The notes beneath the pieces were generated by a model, which saw only the letters and a list, made by a program, of their open reading frames with translations, did not search any database and was not told the DNA's origin. Below, one piece after another: positions 36,480 to 47,287 of a DNA stretch of 64,000 nt (position 1 is its first letter; each line of letters begins with the position of its first letter). Origin of the DNA: Liolophura sinensis (Eukaryota > Mollusca > Polyplacophora > Chitonida > Chitonidae); the NCBI RefSeq assembly GCF_032854445.1, contig NC_088300.1:73008984-73072983 (forward strand), written 5' to 3'. Position numbers and translations under genes: made by a program.

Positions 36480-37649
36480 TAAGCATTTACATGAACACCT
36501 GAAAAAAATAAATGAGTGTAAACTGACAAGAGGCTCACTGGTTACATGTGGATTGGATGGGGAATCGCAGACGTCAACTAATTCGTGACTAATAGATTAA
36601 AGATTACTATAAATAAATTACTATGTATTACGAGAACATGCCGTACAAACATGACAATAAAATAAGCATGACAATATCCTCCTCGTTGTGAACTTTGGGT
36701 TGAAAAATAACTAATTGGGATAGAATTAAATGTGCATAGGGCTGAGGCAAGATCAGGACTGATCAGGAATGACCGCAGATAAAATTTACTGGTAAATCTG
36801 CGCTTTTTAGGATTACATATATTTACAAATGAGCAAGCGCAAATTCGCAATATAGCTGGAAAATCCAAAAAGCCGACGGCGTCTTAAACAAGGGCCATTC
36901 GTTAAGATAAAGGACCATATTAAAATGTAGGGTGTGCAAAATTTGGCCAATTGGCTGACAAATCGATAGACAGACAAACAAAATGACGTATAAGGCTGCC
37001 TGTCGCAGCTAATGGTAAATAAGTGTGCGATGGAATTCTTCATCGTTAACGCAGTTGAGCTTATTTTCATGCTGTGTAAAGTTTCTCATATTGCACGGAA
37101 CAATCCTAAGTAATTAATAACTCCATGTACATTCACGTGTTTACTTTGGAACTAAAGATGTAGTTTTGGGAGTTACATGTAAATGTTTAAATACCAGCCA
37201 ATAAATTCTGATACACCTCAGTGATTTCGTTGGTGGATGCGACGGTACACTCACGCAACACGGACACAACATACCAAGTGCACGACAACCATTATTAGCC
37301 TTTATTGTCCATTATCACGAGGCCACCATCAGTCTGTCCAAATTAGATATGAATCAGGAGCAGCTTTTCACGCGGGTTTTGTCGCCATGACGTTAGGATG
37401 CATTGCTTCTATAAATAGTCTTCGTGTATGACGCAGGTCACGTGAAGGGCAGAAAGTGGTTTGTCCTACTCAGCGTGTGGGTGATGGTACAGAAAGAGAA
37501 CATTGTTTCATTACTAGTGAATAAAATATTCCCCATTCCGCCCACACATTACATTTGTGCCAGGTGTGGATATGGATGTCACGGAATTAATTACTGTTCT
37601 TAAGATCAGCCAAAAAAAAAAAATACACCGGATGTCGTGAATGTTAGAT

Positions 37650-37790
37650 CTCTCGCCTCATAACCGGTGAACCCCGATCAAATTTAACACTCATGTTATT
37701 TACTTTAAGTTGTACCAACCTGCGGCTGTTGACTGCCGTCGTATAATATTCTTGAGTACTTCGTAAAGCGCCAATCCAATAAATAAATAG
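37650..37790 (+). mobile_element. SINE family 1, 3' half fragment
   Basis: Ends 'gactgccgtcgtataatatt', 'cttgagtacttcgtaaagcg', 'aataaataaata', matching the SINE tail; the upstream 100 bp are diverged body sequence. Confidence 0.55.
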
Positions 37791-40355
37791 ACCTGGTGCT
37801 TTAGGCATGAAGCTTCAGTGACGTTAATTTTGTAAATTTTGGCTAACGGTTTGAGGAAATATAAAAAAAAACTAATTCAATGCTCGTTTTCTGTCTATTA
37901 TACATCAGAATCCAGATAGAATGACCAGTCATGAATTCAATCATAAATTTCGAATCGGACTAAAGATAACATGAAATAGTATTTAAAAATACGACGTCTT
38001 TACGTCAACCCACATATGGTGTCGAGTTTCTGCGAAGTTAGCAGGATCTGCGAATTCCTCCAGCGACCGCGGCCTAACAGTTAGAGTGGGACATATATTT
38101 TAGTCAGACAAATTCAGTTACACTGAAGCGAAATAGCATACACTGTTACACACTCCTGTGTCAGTTTCATAACATTTGGAGACATTCGTGGATTTCTGGA
38201 AGATAAAAATGCTCATTGTATCTCACTTGTAGTTATAATTTCGTCAAAAATAAAACAATAACTACAAGAAAATGGAAATGCGCAGTTTTGTAAGTAACCT
38301 TTAAAAGTCGGAAGATGATTTCAAATCATGACAAACAAATTGTTTTAAGTTTTAAAGCCTGAATTTGTTGATTTACAACGTTAAGCCTGTTATTTTAAAG
38401 TTTGAAGAAAGACACTGGTAGACAAACAGTGCTTACCCCTGAGGACGTGGGTACAATGTCCTGCCTCTTACCAAACTCGTCGTTATTTAGATTAATCTGA
38501 TGGAAAATATCTGAATAATTTATCAGGTATCTGCAGGTGGATTTAGAGACTCTCACAAGAACGTCTATTTCATGTAAAGTTCTGCACTGTATACGTCTGC
38601 ACAGTTTGACGAATCCTCCTATGTGTACGTGTGAATCACCAGGTTAACTTCATTTGTAAGACTACATTTTGTTCTCGTGGCTGGAAAATGAAGATTTCTT
38701 TTAGTCACCTTTTTTTCTTATTGTAACATAATAATTTGCAGCGTGATATCAACAACCAAATTGTTGTGATAATGGATCAATATATTCGATGGGATTGATG
38801 GCTTTAATTGTTGAGATTAAGACATATAGTTGCAGATATGTTGTCGTATATAATGATTGAACAGTGAAAATCACGTCTCCAGGCACAAAATGTTAATGAC
38901 GTTGACAATGATCCAAATTATGGTTTGAATAATTTCAGCAGCTACAAACATTAAATTGCCGTATCTCAAAGTTTTGTGTGACAAGAAGCCAATCTGTATG
39001 CGCAAGTCTAGTTTGAAAATATCTATACAGGGTCATCACATGGAAAATTGGACGATTCTATATTATATGGTTGTAATTTAACGTTTTCACAAATATGGCT
39101 TCAAGGTTTAGAGGGAACTGTTTGTATGTATGTTTCCGAGATTTCTGTTATATTCATATATTGTTTATCTTATTATCAGCCTGTTTTTTGGACTTCTTAA
39201 ATCTGCGCCATCATTGATTGGAGTTTGTATTAGGTGATCTTCTATCTGTATTCTGAAACTTACCAAATTTATGTGAAACGTGTTTATGTGAATGTCTTGT
39301 TTCTACTTTCCAGTCGCTATGCCATATTGGAAATTAGAACCTCACGAAAATCCCACAAATCCCAAGAGTATATAGTAGTCAACGTTCCAAAAACGTACCC
39401 AGGAAAGCAGGTGAATCTGTGTTTATTGGAACATCTTAAATTCGTTCCCTGGGTGATTACATATTGCAATTTTCTTGATCTAAGGGTTAATCAGGTCCTG
39501 GTAATGACCTAATTCGTAATCACGAATAGATTTATGCCTCTACGTCAATAAAAAGGTTATCCGTCATCACTCGCATAATGTATGCAAAGAATAATCTCAA
39601 CTAAATAAATATCTGATGAATATGAACAGCCGTAAACCTATTTACAAATGGCTACAACAAATCGCCCGTTAGGTCGTGTGTGACACAGTCGAATATACAT
39701 GTACCCAAAGGGTCTTAATATTGCTAAAAGCGAACAAGACGGCAAGAAACTCTTCATAAGATATGTGTTAAAGTTATGTTTATTTCAAAATGCGTTTTGA
39801 AGAAAAAATTAAAAACATTTTAAAACCTATGATTTATTCATTATAATTGATCATACCTAAGATATGTATGCCACGTTTATAATTCAAGAATGGAAAACGC
39901 ACAGAGATTTTTGGACAGACGAAGAACAAAACTTCGTTCCTCTGGGTGTCCAAATGTATGTACATGATAGGGTAATAGGCCCCCTTATATACCCAAGACA
40001 CTAAGACAGTACAGATTACTTAATTTGGCGTGTTTTTGACATTGATGATATTGTTTTGCTTGCAACAATAGATAAACATTTTAGGAAATGAAAATTCTAC
40101 ATGAACATGTAATTTGGATCTGTGTGGACACTTAATACTGCTAAATATCAAACAAATATTTTGTCCACCTAACCTTAAATTGACAGTTGGATTGTTTTTG
40201 CAAGGGAGGACTGTGTCCTGTGAAGGTCGATCCACCTAAATGCGTGTGTGGGGAAAGCGGAAATCGGCGGGGGTACCGGTGAAAATGTCGCGCGTAAATT
40301 GTGAAAATGGAAGAGGCATTAATCGATCAATAGTCTAATTAGAAGATGTGCCGCC
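37791..40355. other. No recognised gene upstream of the neuropeptide gene
   Basis: Only short open frames (39234-39512, 92 codons, no motif). If the neuropeptide gene has distal enhancers they could lie here, but no specific site is visible. Confidence 0.4.
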
Positions 40356-40360
40356 GCCAG

Positions 40361-40471
40361 AATATTTAAAAACCATGGGAGCTGGTTAATCGAGCACATG
40401 GGCAGAGCGGATCAGCAGAACTTCGAAGAGCACCTATTTTTTAATACCGAGAGGCAATCAATAGAATTTAG
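40361..40471 (+). promoter_or_regulatory. Putative core promoter and non-coding first exon of the neuropeptide gene
   Basis: 'tatttaaa' at 40363-40370 is a TATA-like box. A strong donor ('ag|gtaagt', GT at 40472-40473) follows about 100 bp later, and the next good acceptor (ending 41427) lies directly before the ATG exon. I infer a 5' UTR exon from roughly 40393 to 40471. The exon has no ATG in a long frame. No transcript evidence is available. Confidence 0.5.
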
Positions 40472-41436
40472 GTAAGTGAAACATCTTTTTGACATTTTAT
40501 TAAATCCCGAACTAATAACAGTTTAGATGTACTCCATTCACCTGAAGATCGTGCTTTATCATTTTTTTTATGGAATGTCTTTGAATCATCCAAATTATCT
40601 GCGAACGTTTGATATCGACTGACATTAACAAGGAAAGAGAAATAATACAAATGCTCTTCAAGTGAAATATAATACTTACTAGTAACAGATTGGGCATTGT
40701 ACTTGCGTACATTGAATATATTATAGAATGTTTAAAAATACTATTTCTGTGAGCCGCAAATCTTGGAAGCTGCGAGATCTGTGGATGTCCGCATTCGATT
40801 TAACTATTAAGTTGACCTCTATAAAAACTTTATATTGTTATAATGCATTTGAGCGTTTACTGATTGTTACGCTACAGGTGGGGACCCGTTTAACAAGTAG
40901 CATTTTGTGTAAGCCACAAATCTTCGAGGTTCATAGGAGTACCGGTTGCTTTATTTCGGTTCAGCTACAATTTGATATCGCATTCATGTAATATTTCCGA
41001 GCGAAAATCACTATATGAAATTTGTTCATGCTTTGAAGTTCAGCGTAAACTGTTGTAATCTTGAATTCAGGATATATCATAACGTATGGCGTGTGCCTGG
41101 ATGTGACATACACAATGCGCGTTTTCCGTGTTAAGCAGTAAATCATTGCCTTGAAAAGTAAAGTGGATTCTAATTAATGAAATACATGGAAAGAAAATGA
41201 TTTGGGGATATAGGCTATATGAATATATTAGCATGATAACTAATTGAGTATTGAGTGATTACCTACACAATATGCTTGCGGTATGTGTTGAAAATAGTAT
41301 GGCCAACATGATACACCGCTTGACTGTCGATATAATTATAGACATAAGGCCGAGTTTCATATATGTTATTGTTGTATGATGTCTACAACACTTTTACTGG
41401 CATTTCCTGTTTTTCTTTTTTTCCCAGTCACCAATA

Positions 41437-43451
41437 ATGAGGAACAACGTGTGTTTTGTGCTACTCGTGGTGCTGGTGAGTGAACTGGTGTGCCTGAGCA
41501 TGGGTCAGTGGGCTCAGACAATGGGCTGGGGAGGAGCAGGTGCCGGCACCGGCAAGAGAGCCGTCGTCGATAGTACGTCCTGCTCAGACAATACCGTCAC
41601 CATACAGAGGCTGATCAGTCAGTTAGCGGAGGTAAGTCAGCATCACACAAAAACAGACAGTTACTGAGTTTAGAGCATACAGTTGAGTAGAAAACCCATA
41701 ACCACCGGCACGTAACTGGCAGACCTTCCCACGCGGAATCGAGAGGAATCCAGCATGAGCTGGCCCTAAACTCACATGGATCCTGTTGGAGTCATTGCAC
41801 CGCGCTGATCGCCTCGACCACGGAGGCCACCTCATTTATTTATTTCTTCATTTATATATTTGTCGTGGCTTCCACGTCCAAGTGGATAGTGTGCTTGCAC
41901 AGACAAAATGCGGTCGCTAGGAGTTCAAGCCCAGCTCACGTTGGCTACCTCTCTAGTTGCACGTTTGAATTAAGTTCTGGCATCAACCTACGGAAGGTCG
42001 TGGGTTTCCTCGGGCTCTGTCCGGTTTTGCCCCACTATAATGTTGATGGCCGGTGTATAAGTGAAATAATATTGAGTATTTATTTAAGTGGTGCTTGACA
42101 CTGAAATATGTAATATTTCAGTAATATAGGGATCATGTTTACTTTTACATAGGAAAAATAGGAACTCACTGGCGTTTGACACCTATCATCATATGAACAT
42201 ATAATACCTTCAAATGCCACCAACCGTATATTACAGTTTTAAATATAAACATTCTGACTTCTTTGTACTTCGGAAAGAACTTATAACTTTTCCTCTACAC
42301 GGAATTAATGACTATGCAATTTTCGCCTTTATATGCGCGTGTATATGAATATACACGAAATCCGTTGTCATGGAAACATGAAGTTTGTGTAATAATTTTG
42401 CGGAGAGTTCTGTTACTTTTAAACAATCAAGTCGCTTGGTCATATAGTTATCGTTGTTTTGACTGCGCCTTTAAGTTAGGAGGTTTGTTATATACTTGGA
42501 TTGGTGCGGTGATTCCCTCTACTGTTGTCTGGTTTCCGTCATATAAGTGAAACTATTCATGAAAACAGCATCATGAACAACGCCAGTAGAAAAAATAAGC
42601 TTAAGTACTGTATTTACCTAAGGGCCGGCTTTCTCACATGCCATTTTTCTTGATTCTGATTCCTTCATGCATCTTTCAGGGACACTGAGAGTTTCTTTTC
42701 TTTCATGAAATTTCATTAATTTCGTTTTTCAAATCTTAAGTGTAGGCATTTTGAGGTTTGCTTCTGAAAGTGTATTTTTACAGGCTAAGCTATAGATGAA
42801 ATGCAGAAGTCTCGCTGATCATTTACTTTATACCTGTTTTATTTATACCAGAAGGAAAGCCAAACGTTGAAAACGACTGAGCGAGGTGTGTTAGGCAGGT
42901 GTAAGCCACAGGCAATAGCGCACGAACAGTCTTTGAAGTAGACATCAGAGAAAATGAAATTCTATAATTGTTCGGTGTGTTGGATTGCTATCTCAGAACC
43001 CATTTATCAAATCTGGTCCATACAGACTTGATAACCGAACTTATGCAATGTGTTGACATCTGCAACAACAGAGGATCTCTGTTGGCCTCTCACGATTTTT
43101 TAAAACCATTTCCACGCTCAAGACACAAACTTTTATGATGCAGAATCGTCAAATGGAATTGAAAGAGATTTACGACCCAACGATTAACGGTCCAAAGAAC
43201 GTCAATGCTGATGTTTACACGGTAGTAACCTCTAAATGGCACAGCAATTCATGAACGTCGTCTTTCTAGTCATTTTACTTTTAAAAATGAAATATTGAAA
43301 TGAAAGGGAAATATATCAGTATTTGAACCGTAGACATGGTTAGCTTGTCACACAAGTCGTTTTGCTTTTGTATTTCCAGGCTGAAGCAAAGCGGGTTTTA
43401 GAGTGCGGTGGTGAACCTGTTTTCACGGGCAACACTTACGGCTCGGAATAA
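41437..43451 (+). CDS. Neuropeptide precursor of AKH/RPCH-like organisation
   Basis: Coding exons are 41437-41631 and 43380-43451 (88 residues), joined in phase 0 at a GTAAGT donor and a 'tttccag' acceptor; the exon with the ATG opens after a pyrimidine-rich acceptor at 41427. Residues 1-23 form a signal peptide. Directly after it comes QWAQTMGWGGAGAGT (24-38), then Gly-Lys-Arg, predicting a pyroglutamate N-terminus and C-terminal amide. The remainder carries Cys49 and Cys74, 24 residues apart, with a helical stretch and 'AEAKRVLEC'. AKH/RPCH precursors of arthropods and molluscs have this layout: hormone right after the signal peptide, GKR, then a two-Cys peptide. The peptide keeps Gln1, Thr5, Gly7, Trp8 and Gly9 of that family but lacks the usual aromatic residue at position 4 and is longer than usual. 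Processing would occur in the secretory pathway of neurosecretory cells. The peptide precursor call is firm; the AKH-superfamily assignment is inference. Confidence 0.7.
41665..41832 (-). mobile_element. SINE family 1 copy in neuropeptide intron 2
   Basis: On the - strand: head 'ggcctccgtggtcgaggcg', B-box-like 'gagtttagggcc', then 'gctcatgctggattcctctc' and the body toward 'gtctgccagttacgtgccgg'. The tail is missing. It lies right after the donor at 41632. Confidence 0.7.
41862..42095 (+). mobile_element. SINE family 1-like copy in neuropeptide intron 2, opposite orientation
   Basis: On the + strand: 'gtggcttccacgtccaagtgg' head, B box 'gagttcaagccc', 'gctcacgttggctacctctc', 'gtgggtttcctcgggctctg', 'ccggttttgccccactataa' and tail 'gtataagtgaaataatattg'. 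With the copy at 41665-41832 it forms a head-to-head inverted pair inside the intron. Confidence 0.7.
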
Positions 43452-44562
43452 CATAAGGTCTAATGCTTCAGGTAATTAGACTTTGTCAACACGTGTTACA
43501 AGGATTTTCTGTACTATAAAGACTATGACTGATGTAATCGTAAAACTGCTTCTGAAAACAACTCTCAGGCTTTCTTTTTTGGTTTCAAAATTCGTGCTCC
43601 GTTTAATGACAAAATGACAGCCTGGCAACTGTACATGTTAATTGGTGAGATATGTTCGTCATACAGGAGCAGTGCCAAGGTATAGGACTTTAGAAAGGCA
43701 TTCTCTGTATAAACTGGGTGCTCAGGGGCAATGTACCGATGAATATGTTTAGGTTACATCACATGAAAACGCATGCCTGCAGCAAATGTTTAACCCGAGT
43801 GTTAACTCTCAAATTGTCAAAGTAGAACATATTTCAGTGGTTAAAATCTGGAATAGCACACTCTTCTACACTTCCAAATAAATGTAACGTGTACAGGATG
43901 TTACCCCCAACCGATTGCAGGATGTGCACTCCGCCATAAGGTGGTGTGTTTCTTTGTCTAAACGGTACTGGGCATTACGCCGTTCTTTCAGGGCAAGTGG
44001 TCGTTCTGAAAGGACAAGCGGTCGTTCTATCAGTGTAACGTACTTTTGCCAGTAACATTTTGCATGGCATCAAGGACGCCAGTATTCGATTCACTATCAT
44101 TAAACTGTGAAACAAGTACCCTGAAAATGTTCATTTACAATGCTCAATTAGAATTTCGTTGCAAACTGAATTTAGATCCTCTATAGAATTGTTTCTGTGG
44201 GTTGAAAATGTGCGCGTAATGTACTGGAGGGGAGATGGATAACCTTTTGTAGGATAGTTAATAGCCATTTTCTGAGAACAAAATCTGAAAATATATTAAA
44301 ACTATTCAGCTCATCAGATAATAAAACGAATATATGGATAACAACTTCTATTTATTCAGTGAATTTATATTGAAAGAAGTCAGCTCCTCAGATGTTTTGT
44401 TTTTTCACAAGTGGTTGGAAGAAAAACGAAATTGTATGTAATACTCTGCAGTATGTGGATAATCTAGGATTATTTGCTTTTACTTAAAGACATGATTTTG
44501 GTAATTCATGAAGCATTGCTTTTATAATGTCGCTAATGCATGAAGTGTTGTTTTCTTTACAG

Positions 44563-44625
44563 GAAGCATTAAAACAATCTGGTTTTCTGAGCTGCTGTCA
44601 AGAAGCGATCCGGCCCGTAATTTAA
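44563..44625 (+). other. Alternative terminal coding exon of the neuropeptide gene
   Basis: The acceptor 'ttttctttacag' ends at 44562. The exon then reads, in the same phase 0 as the exon at 43380, EALKQSGFLSCCQEAIRPVI followed by TAA. Joined directly to 41631 it would replace the C-terminal 23 residues with 20 others that again supply cysteines. The exon at 43380 has its own donor after its stop ('cttcag|gtaatt', 43471/43472), so both exons could also sit in one transcript with this one as 3' UTR. Skipping the exon at 43380 would give the alternative protein. Confidence 0.5.
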
Positions 44626-44928
44626 ATCCCAAGACCAATTCCATACAGAGGCAGGTGTCCAAGAACATTCTCCCGCGCTAATTATGTCCAAGAATTCTTG
44701 CATACAGACCATTCAGTTAATCCAGATTGAAGTTTGTGAACGAGTGCTGAATCAGCTAAGCGTTTGCCTACACCATCTGTCTTGATATCTGGCTACCAGT
44801 ACATTTTTCCGGGATGATTGTTTTCTCCTCCGAGTGGAATATTCTCCACTGTATACATGCATCTAAATTTTCGTGATCATTTCAGCCACATTTTCACACC
44901 TGTTGACCCCTGTTCGCCATTCCATTGA

Positions 44929-44934
44929 AATAAA
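44929..44934 (+). terminator. Polyadenylation signal AATAAA of the neuropeptide gene
   Basis: A canonical AATAAA about 300 bp after the alternative terminal exon, and the first clear one downstream. It suggests that transcripts extend through 44563-44950. Confidence 0.5.
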
Positions 44935-44964
44935 ACCTCAAACAAACCGAATTTGTATGTAGTT

Positions 44965-45335
44965 GTTATATTCTTGATGCATTCTTACATTCTTGACACA
45001 TACTCATGTCTTTAACACATTCTTTCTTTGTATATTCTTATATTTTTCACGGATTTTTATGTTCTTAACGCCACATTTTACATTTTTGAAACAATCTTAC
45101 ATGGTTAACACATGTTTATATTCTTGACAGACTTGTAATGGCGCATACTTTTCACATATTGTTACATTCGTGACACATTCATAAATTCTTGACATATTCC
45201 GTGTAATTTTTTTTTCATTCTTATATTCTTGACGTATTCTTATATTTCTGACGTATTTCTCATATTCTTGATGCATTATTATATTGTTGACATATCCTTG
45301 ACACGCTGTTATAGTTTTGACGCATTCCGGTCGTC
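44965..45335. repeat. Decayed tandem repeat, about 20-24 bp unit
   Basis: Variants of 'attcttgacacattcttata' recur through this stretch with irregular spacing. The - strand translation echoes it as recurring 'QEY' blocks. Divergence between copies is high, so this is an old minisatellite. Confidence 0.65.
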
Positions 45336-45621
45336 GCATAAACCGTGTCATCTACTTAATTTCTTGGCCTTTCATCTCGGTCCAAGTACATAACTATTAA
45401 GGTGCATCAGCCCCAATCGCTGACGTATGACATTTGGGATAAATACCGACCTCGGACTGGGAATTTCTAGATTTTCGCGCTCACCTTGTTTGTTGAGCAC
45501 TGCTAGTGATGTCGTGTGCGTGGTATTCCGTTTGTTAAAACCACTTGTCCGCAAGAAATACACAGTACAGTATAAATCTGTACGTCACAAATGGAAACGC
45601 CAATAGAGGCGTTTAGTTAAA

Positions 45622-45678
45622 ACTTGTAACTTCAAACCACAATTAGTTTATCTATTCTAGTTTGAAGTTTACAAGTTG
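45622..45678. repeat. Short perfect-arm hairpin
   Basis: 'aacttgtaacttcaaac' (45622-45638) is complementary, with one bulge, to 'gtttgaagtttacaagtt' (45661-45678), with a loop of about 22 bases. A second 'aacttgtaacttct' follows immediately. Confidence 0.7.
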
Positions 45679-46069
45679 AACTTGTAACTTCTACCCAAAG
45701 GTCTCTATTAACGTCGAACACTCCGATTTCCTCCACCCATAAAATTCCAGGACACCCATCGTAGGTGTATGAGCGAAAATTCTTCATTTTTTCGTTAAGC
45801 AATAATTGAATATTTAGCTATGTTCAAATCTAGAAAACTCTGGTAGGACAGAGTCCTGGTAAAATTACGACTTACTTTCTGGCAGAATTACGGGTAAATG
45901 TTAGAATTTTCCTACGTTTGTTTTTATCACATGTATATGGCTAGGGCTCGGTGGGTGTTAAATGGAAATAATGGCAAACAGTAAAACTTTCACTTCGCAT
46001 TTACTGAGCGATTACTGAAAGGTACTGTGTGAACACTTCAAAGTGCATTGTACCTTGTGGCTGCTAAAC

Positions 46070-46915
46070 TGTAGTCTATTTCTTTTAAAGAGTCGCCTAT
46101 ATTCAGCTCTCTGTAAAATCAGTCATACTCGCTACCGAAATTGCCTTTCATTAGTGACACGTAACAACACAAGCTCTACACATCGATATGTTGGAAGTTC
46201 ATATTTTTGCAAAGAAAATCAAATTAGAACACTTTTTTTGATTCATAATGTTGAACTCAATAAGCTTAGTTTCGAAACCAGGAACGCATTGCTTCGGGTG
46301 ACGTCATAATTATTCAAAAACCAGTGGCATGCTGGGGATGGTCGTGGAGAGTAATTTGTTTTACAATAGGTGCACCAACATGCGGTAAGAACAAACTCCA
46401 CGCAGTACCACTTCCTACACTACACCTACACTTATAACAAATTTCCAAACATCCAGCTTTAAAAGCATACTGCCTTGAGATAATATCCTACAACAGATAA
46501 AATTATATTCATTTATTAAGGTTATATTATACTAGAACGTGCAAACATTTTCAAATATGGCAGACGCAGAAACAGGGTTTACAGTAACATGAACAGAAGT
46601 TTAGGAAAATGGTGTCGCCCTCCGTCAAAACGTATTGAACTCTGCCCAATATCCAGCATGCCACTGTTTTTTAATAATTACTTCACTTAAGGCAGTGATT
46701 TCTTGCCGTCAAAACGGGGCGTAAGGACTTTAACATTATGAATTAGAAAAAGTGTTCTAACTTCCTTTTCGATGCAATAATGTGAACTTTAAACATGGCA
46801 TTGTGTAGAGCTTATGTTGTTACATGTCACGGACTAAAGCCAATTTTGGTAGCGAGTATGACTGGTTTTACAGGCAGCTGAATATAGGCGACTCTCCAAA
46901 AGAGATAGACTGTAT
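46070..46915. repeat. Long imperfect inverted repeat (fold-back element) 2
   Basis: The left arm is about 46070-46335 and the right arm about 46648-46915. Complementary landmarks, in order, are 'gagtcgcctatattcagct', 'catactcgctacc', 'gtaacaacacaagctctaca' (one mismatch), 'agaacactttttt', 'cataatgtt' and 'gtggcatgctgg'. The spacer is about 310 bp without an ORF of note. The size and layout suggest a non-autonomous fold-back or MITE-type element. Confidence 0.85.
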
Positions 46916-46943
46916 TTGTACATGTGTACGTAGTGAAGTGAAC

Positions 46944-47032
46944 CGTCGTCCGGCACTCTGCCGTTGAATGAACCCGTCGTCCGGCACTGTGCCGCTGAAT
47001 GAAGCAGTCGTCCGGCACTCTGCCGCCGACAC
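46944..47032 (+). repeat. GC-rich 31-bp tandem repeat, 3 copies
   Basis: 'cgtcgtccggcactctgccg' recurs at 46944, 46975 and 47006, exactly 31 bp apart, with 2-3 differences per copy. It directly abuts the right arm of the inverted repeat on one side and a SINE on the other. Confidence 0.85.
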
Positions 47033-47040
47033 CAAGTGCT

Positions 47041-47287
47041 GTATGTACAGTAGGCGAGTGAGTGAATGAGTGAGTGCTTGGGGTTAGCCATATGACGACG
47101 AAGGAATCCTTAGTGTGGATGTGATCTGTCCCCTTGTTGCAGGCCGGATTTCAACCGCTCTTTTATCTAGTGCTGCTTCACTGAGACGCCTTATCGAAGG
47201 CAAGCAGGCTGCCCCGCCCGAGCCATTATACTGATACGGGTCAACCAGTCGCTGCACTCTTCCCTTCACGCTGAACGCCAAGCGAGG
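47041..47287 (-). mobile_element. 5'-truncated SINE, family 2-like body
   Basis: On the - strand the sequence runs 'cttggcgttcagcgtgaagg', 'cccgtatcagtataatggct', 'gataaggcgtctcagtgaag', 'cgtcgtcatatggc' and a CACT/CATT microsatellite tail at the left end. This is a multicopy element that I recognise from molluscan genomes. The tRNA head is absent. Confidence 0.65.

Noticed and set aside
44563-44625. Independent small gene
   Set aside because: It has no start codon; the acceptor and shared phase tie it to the neuropeptide gene.
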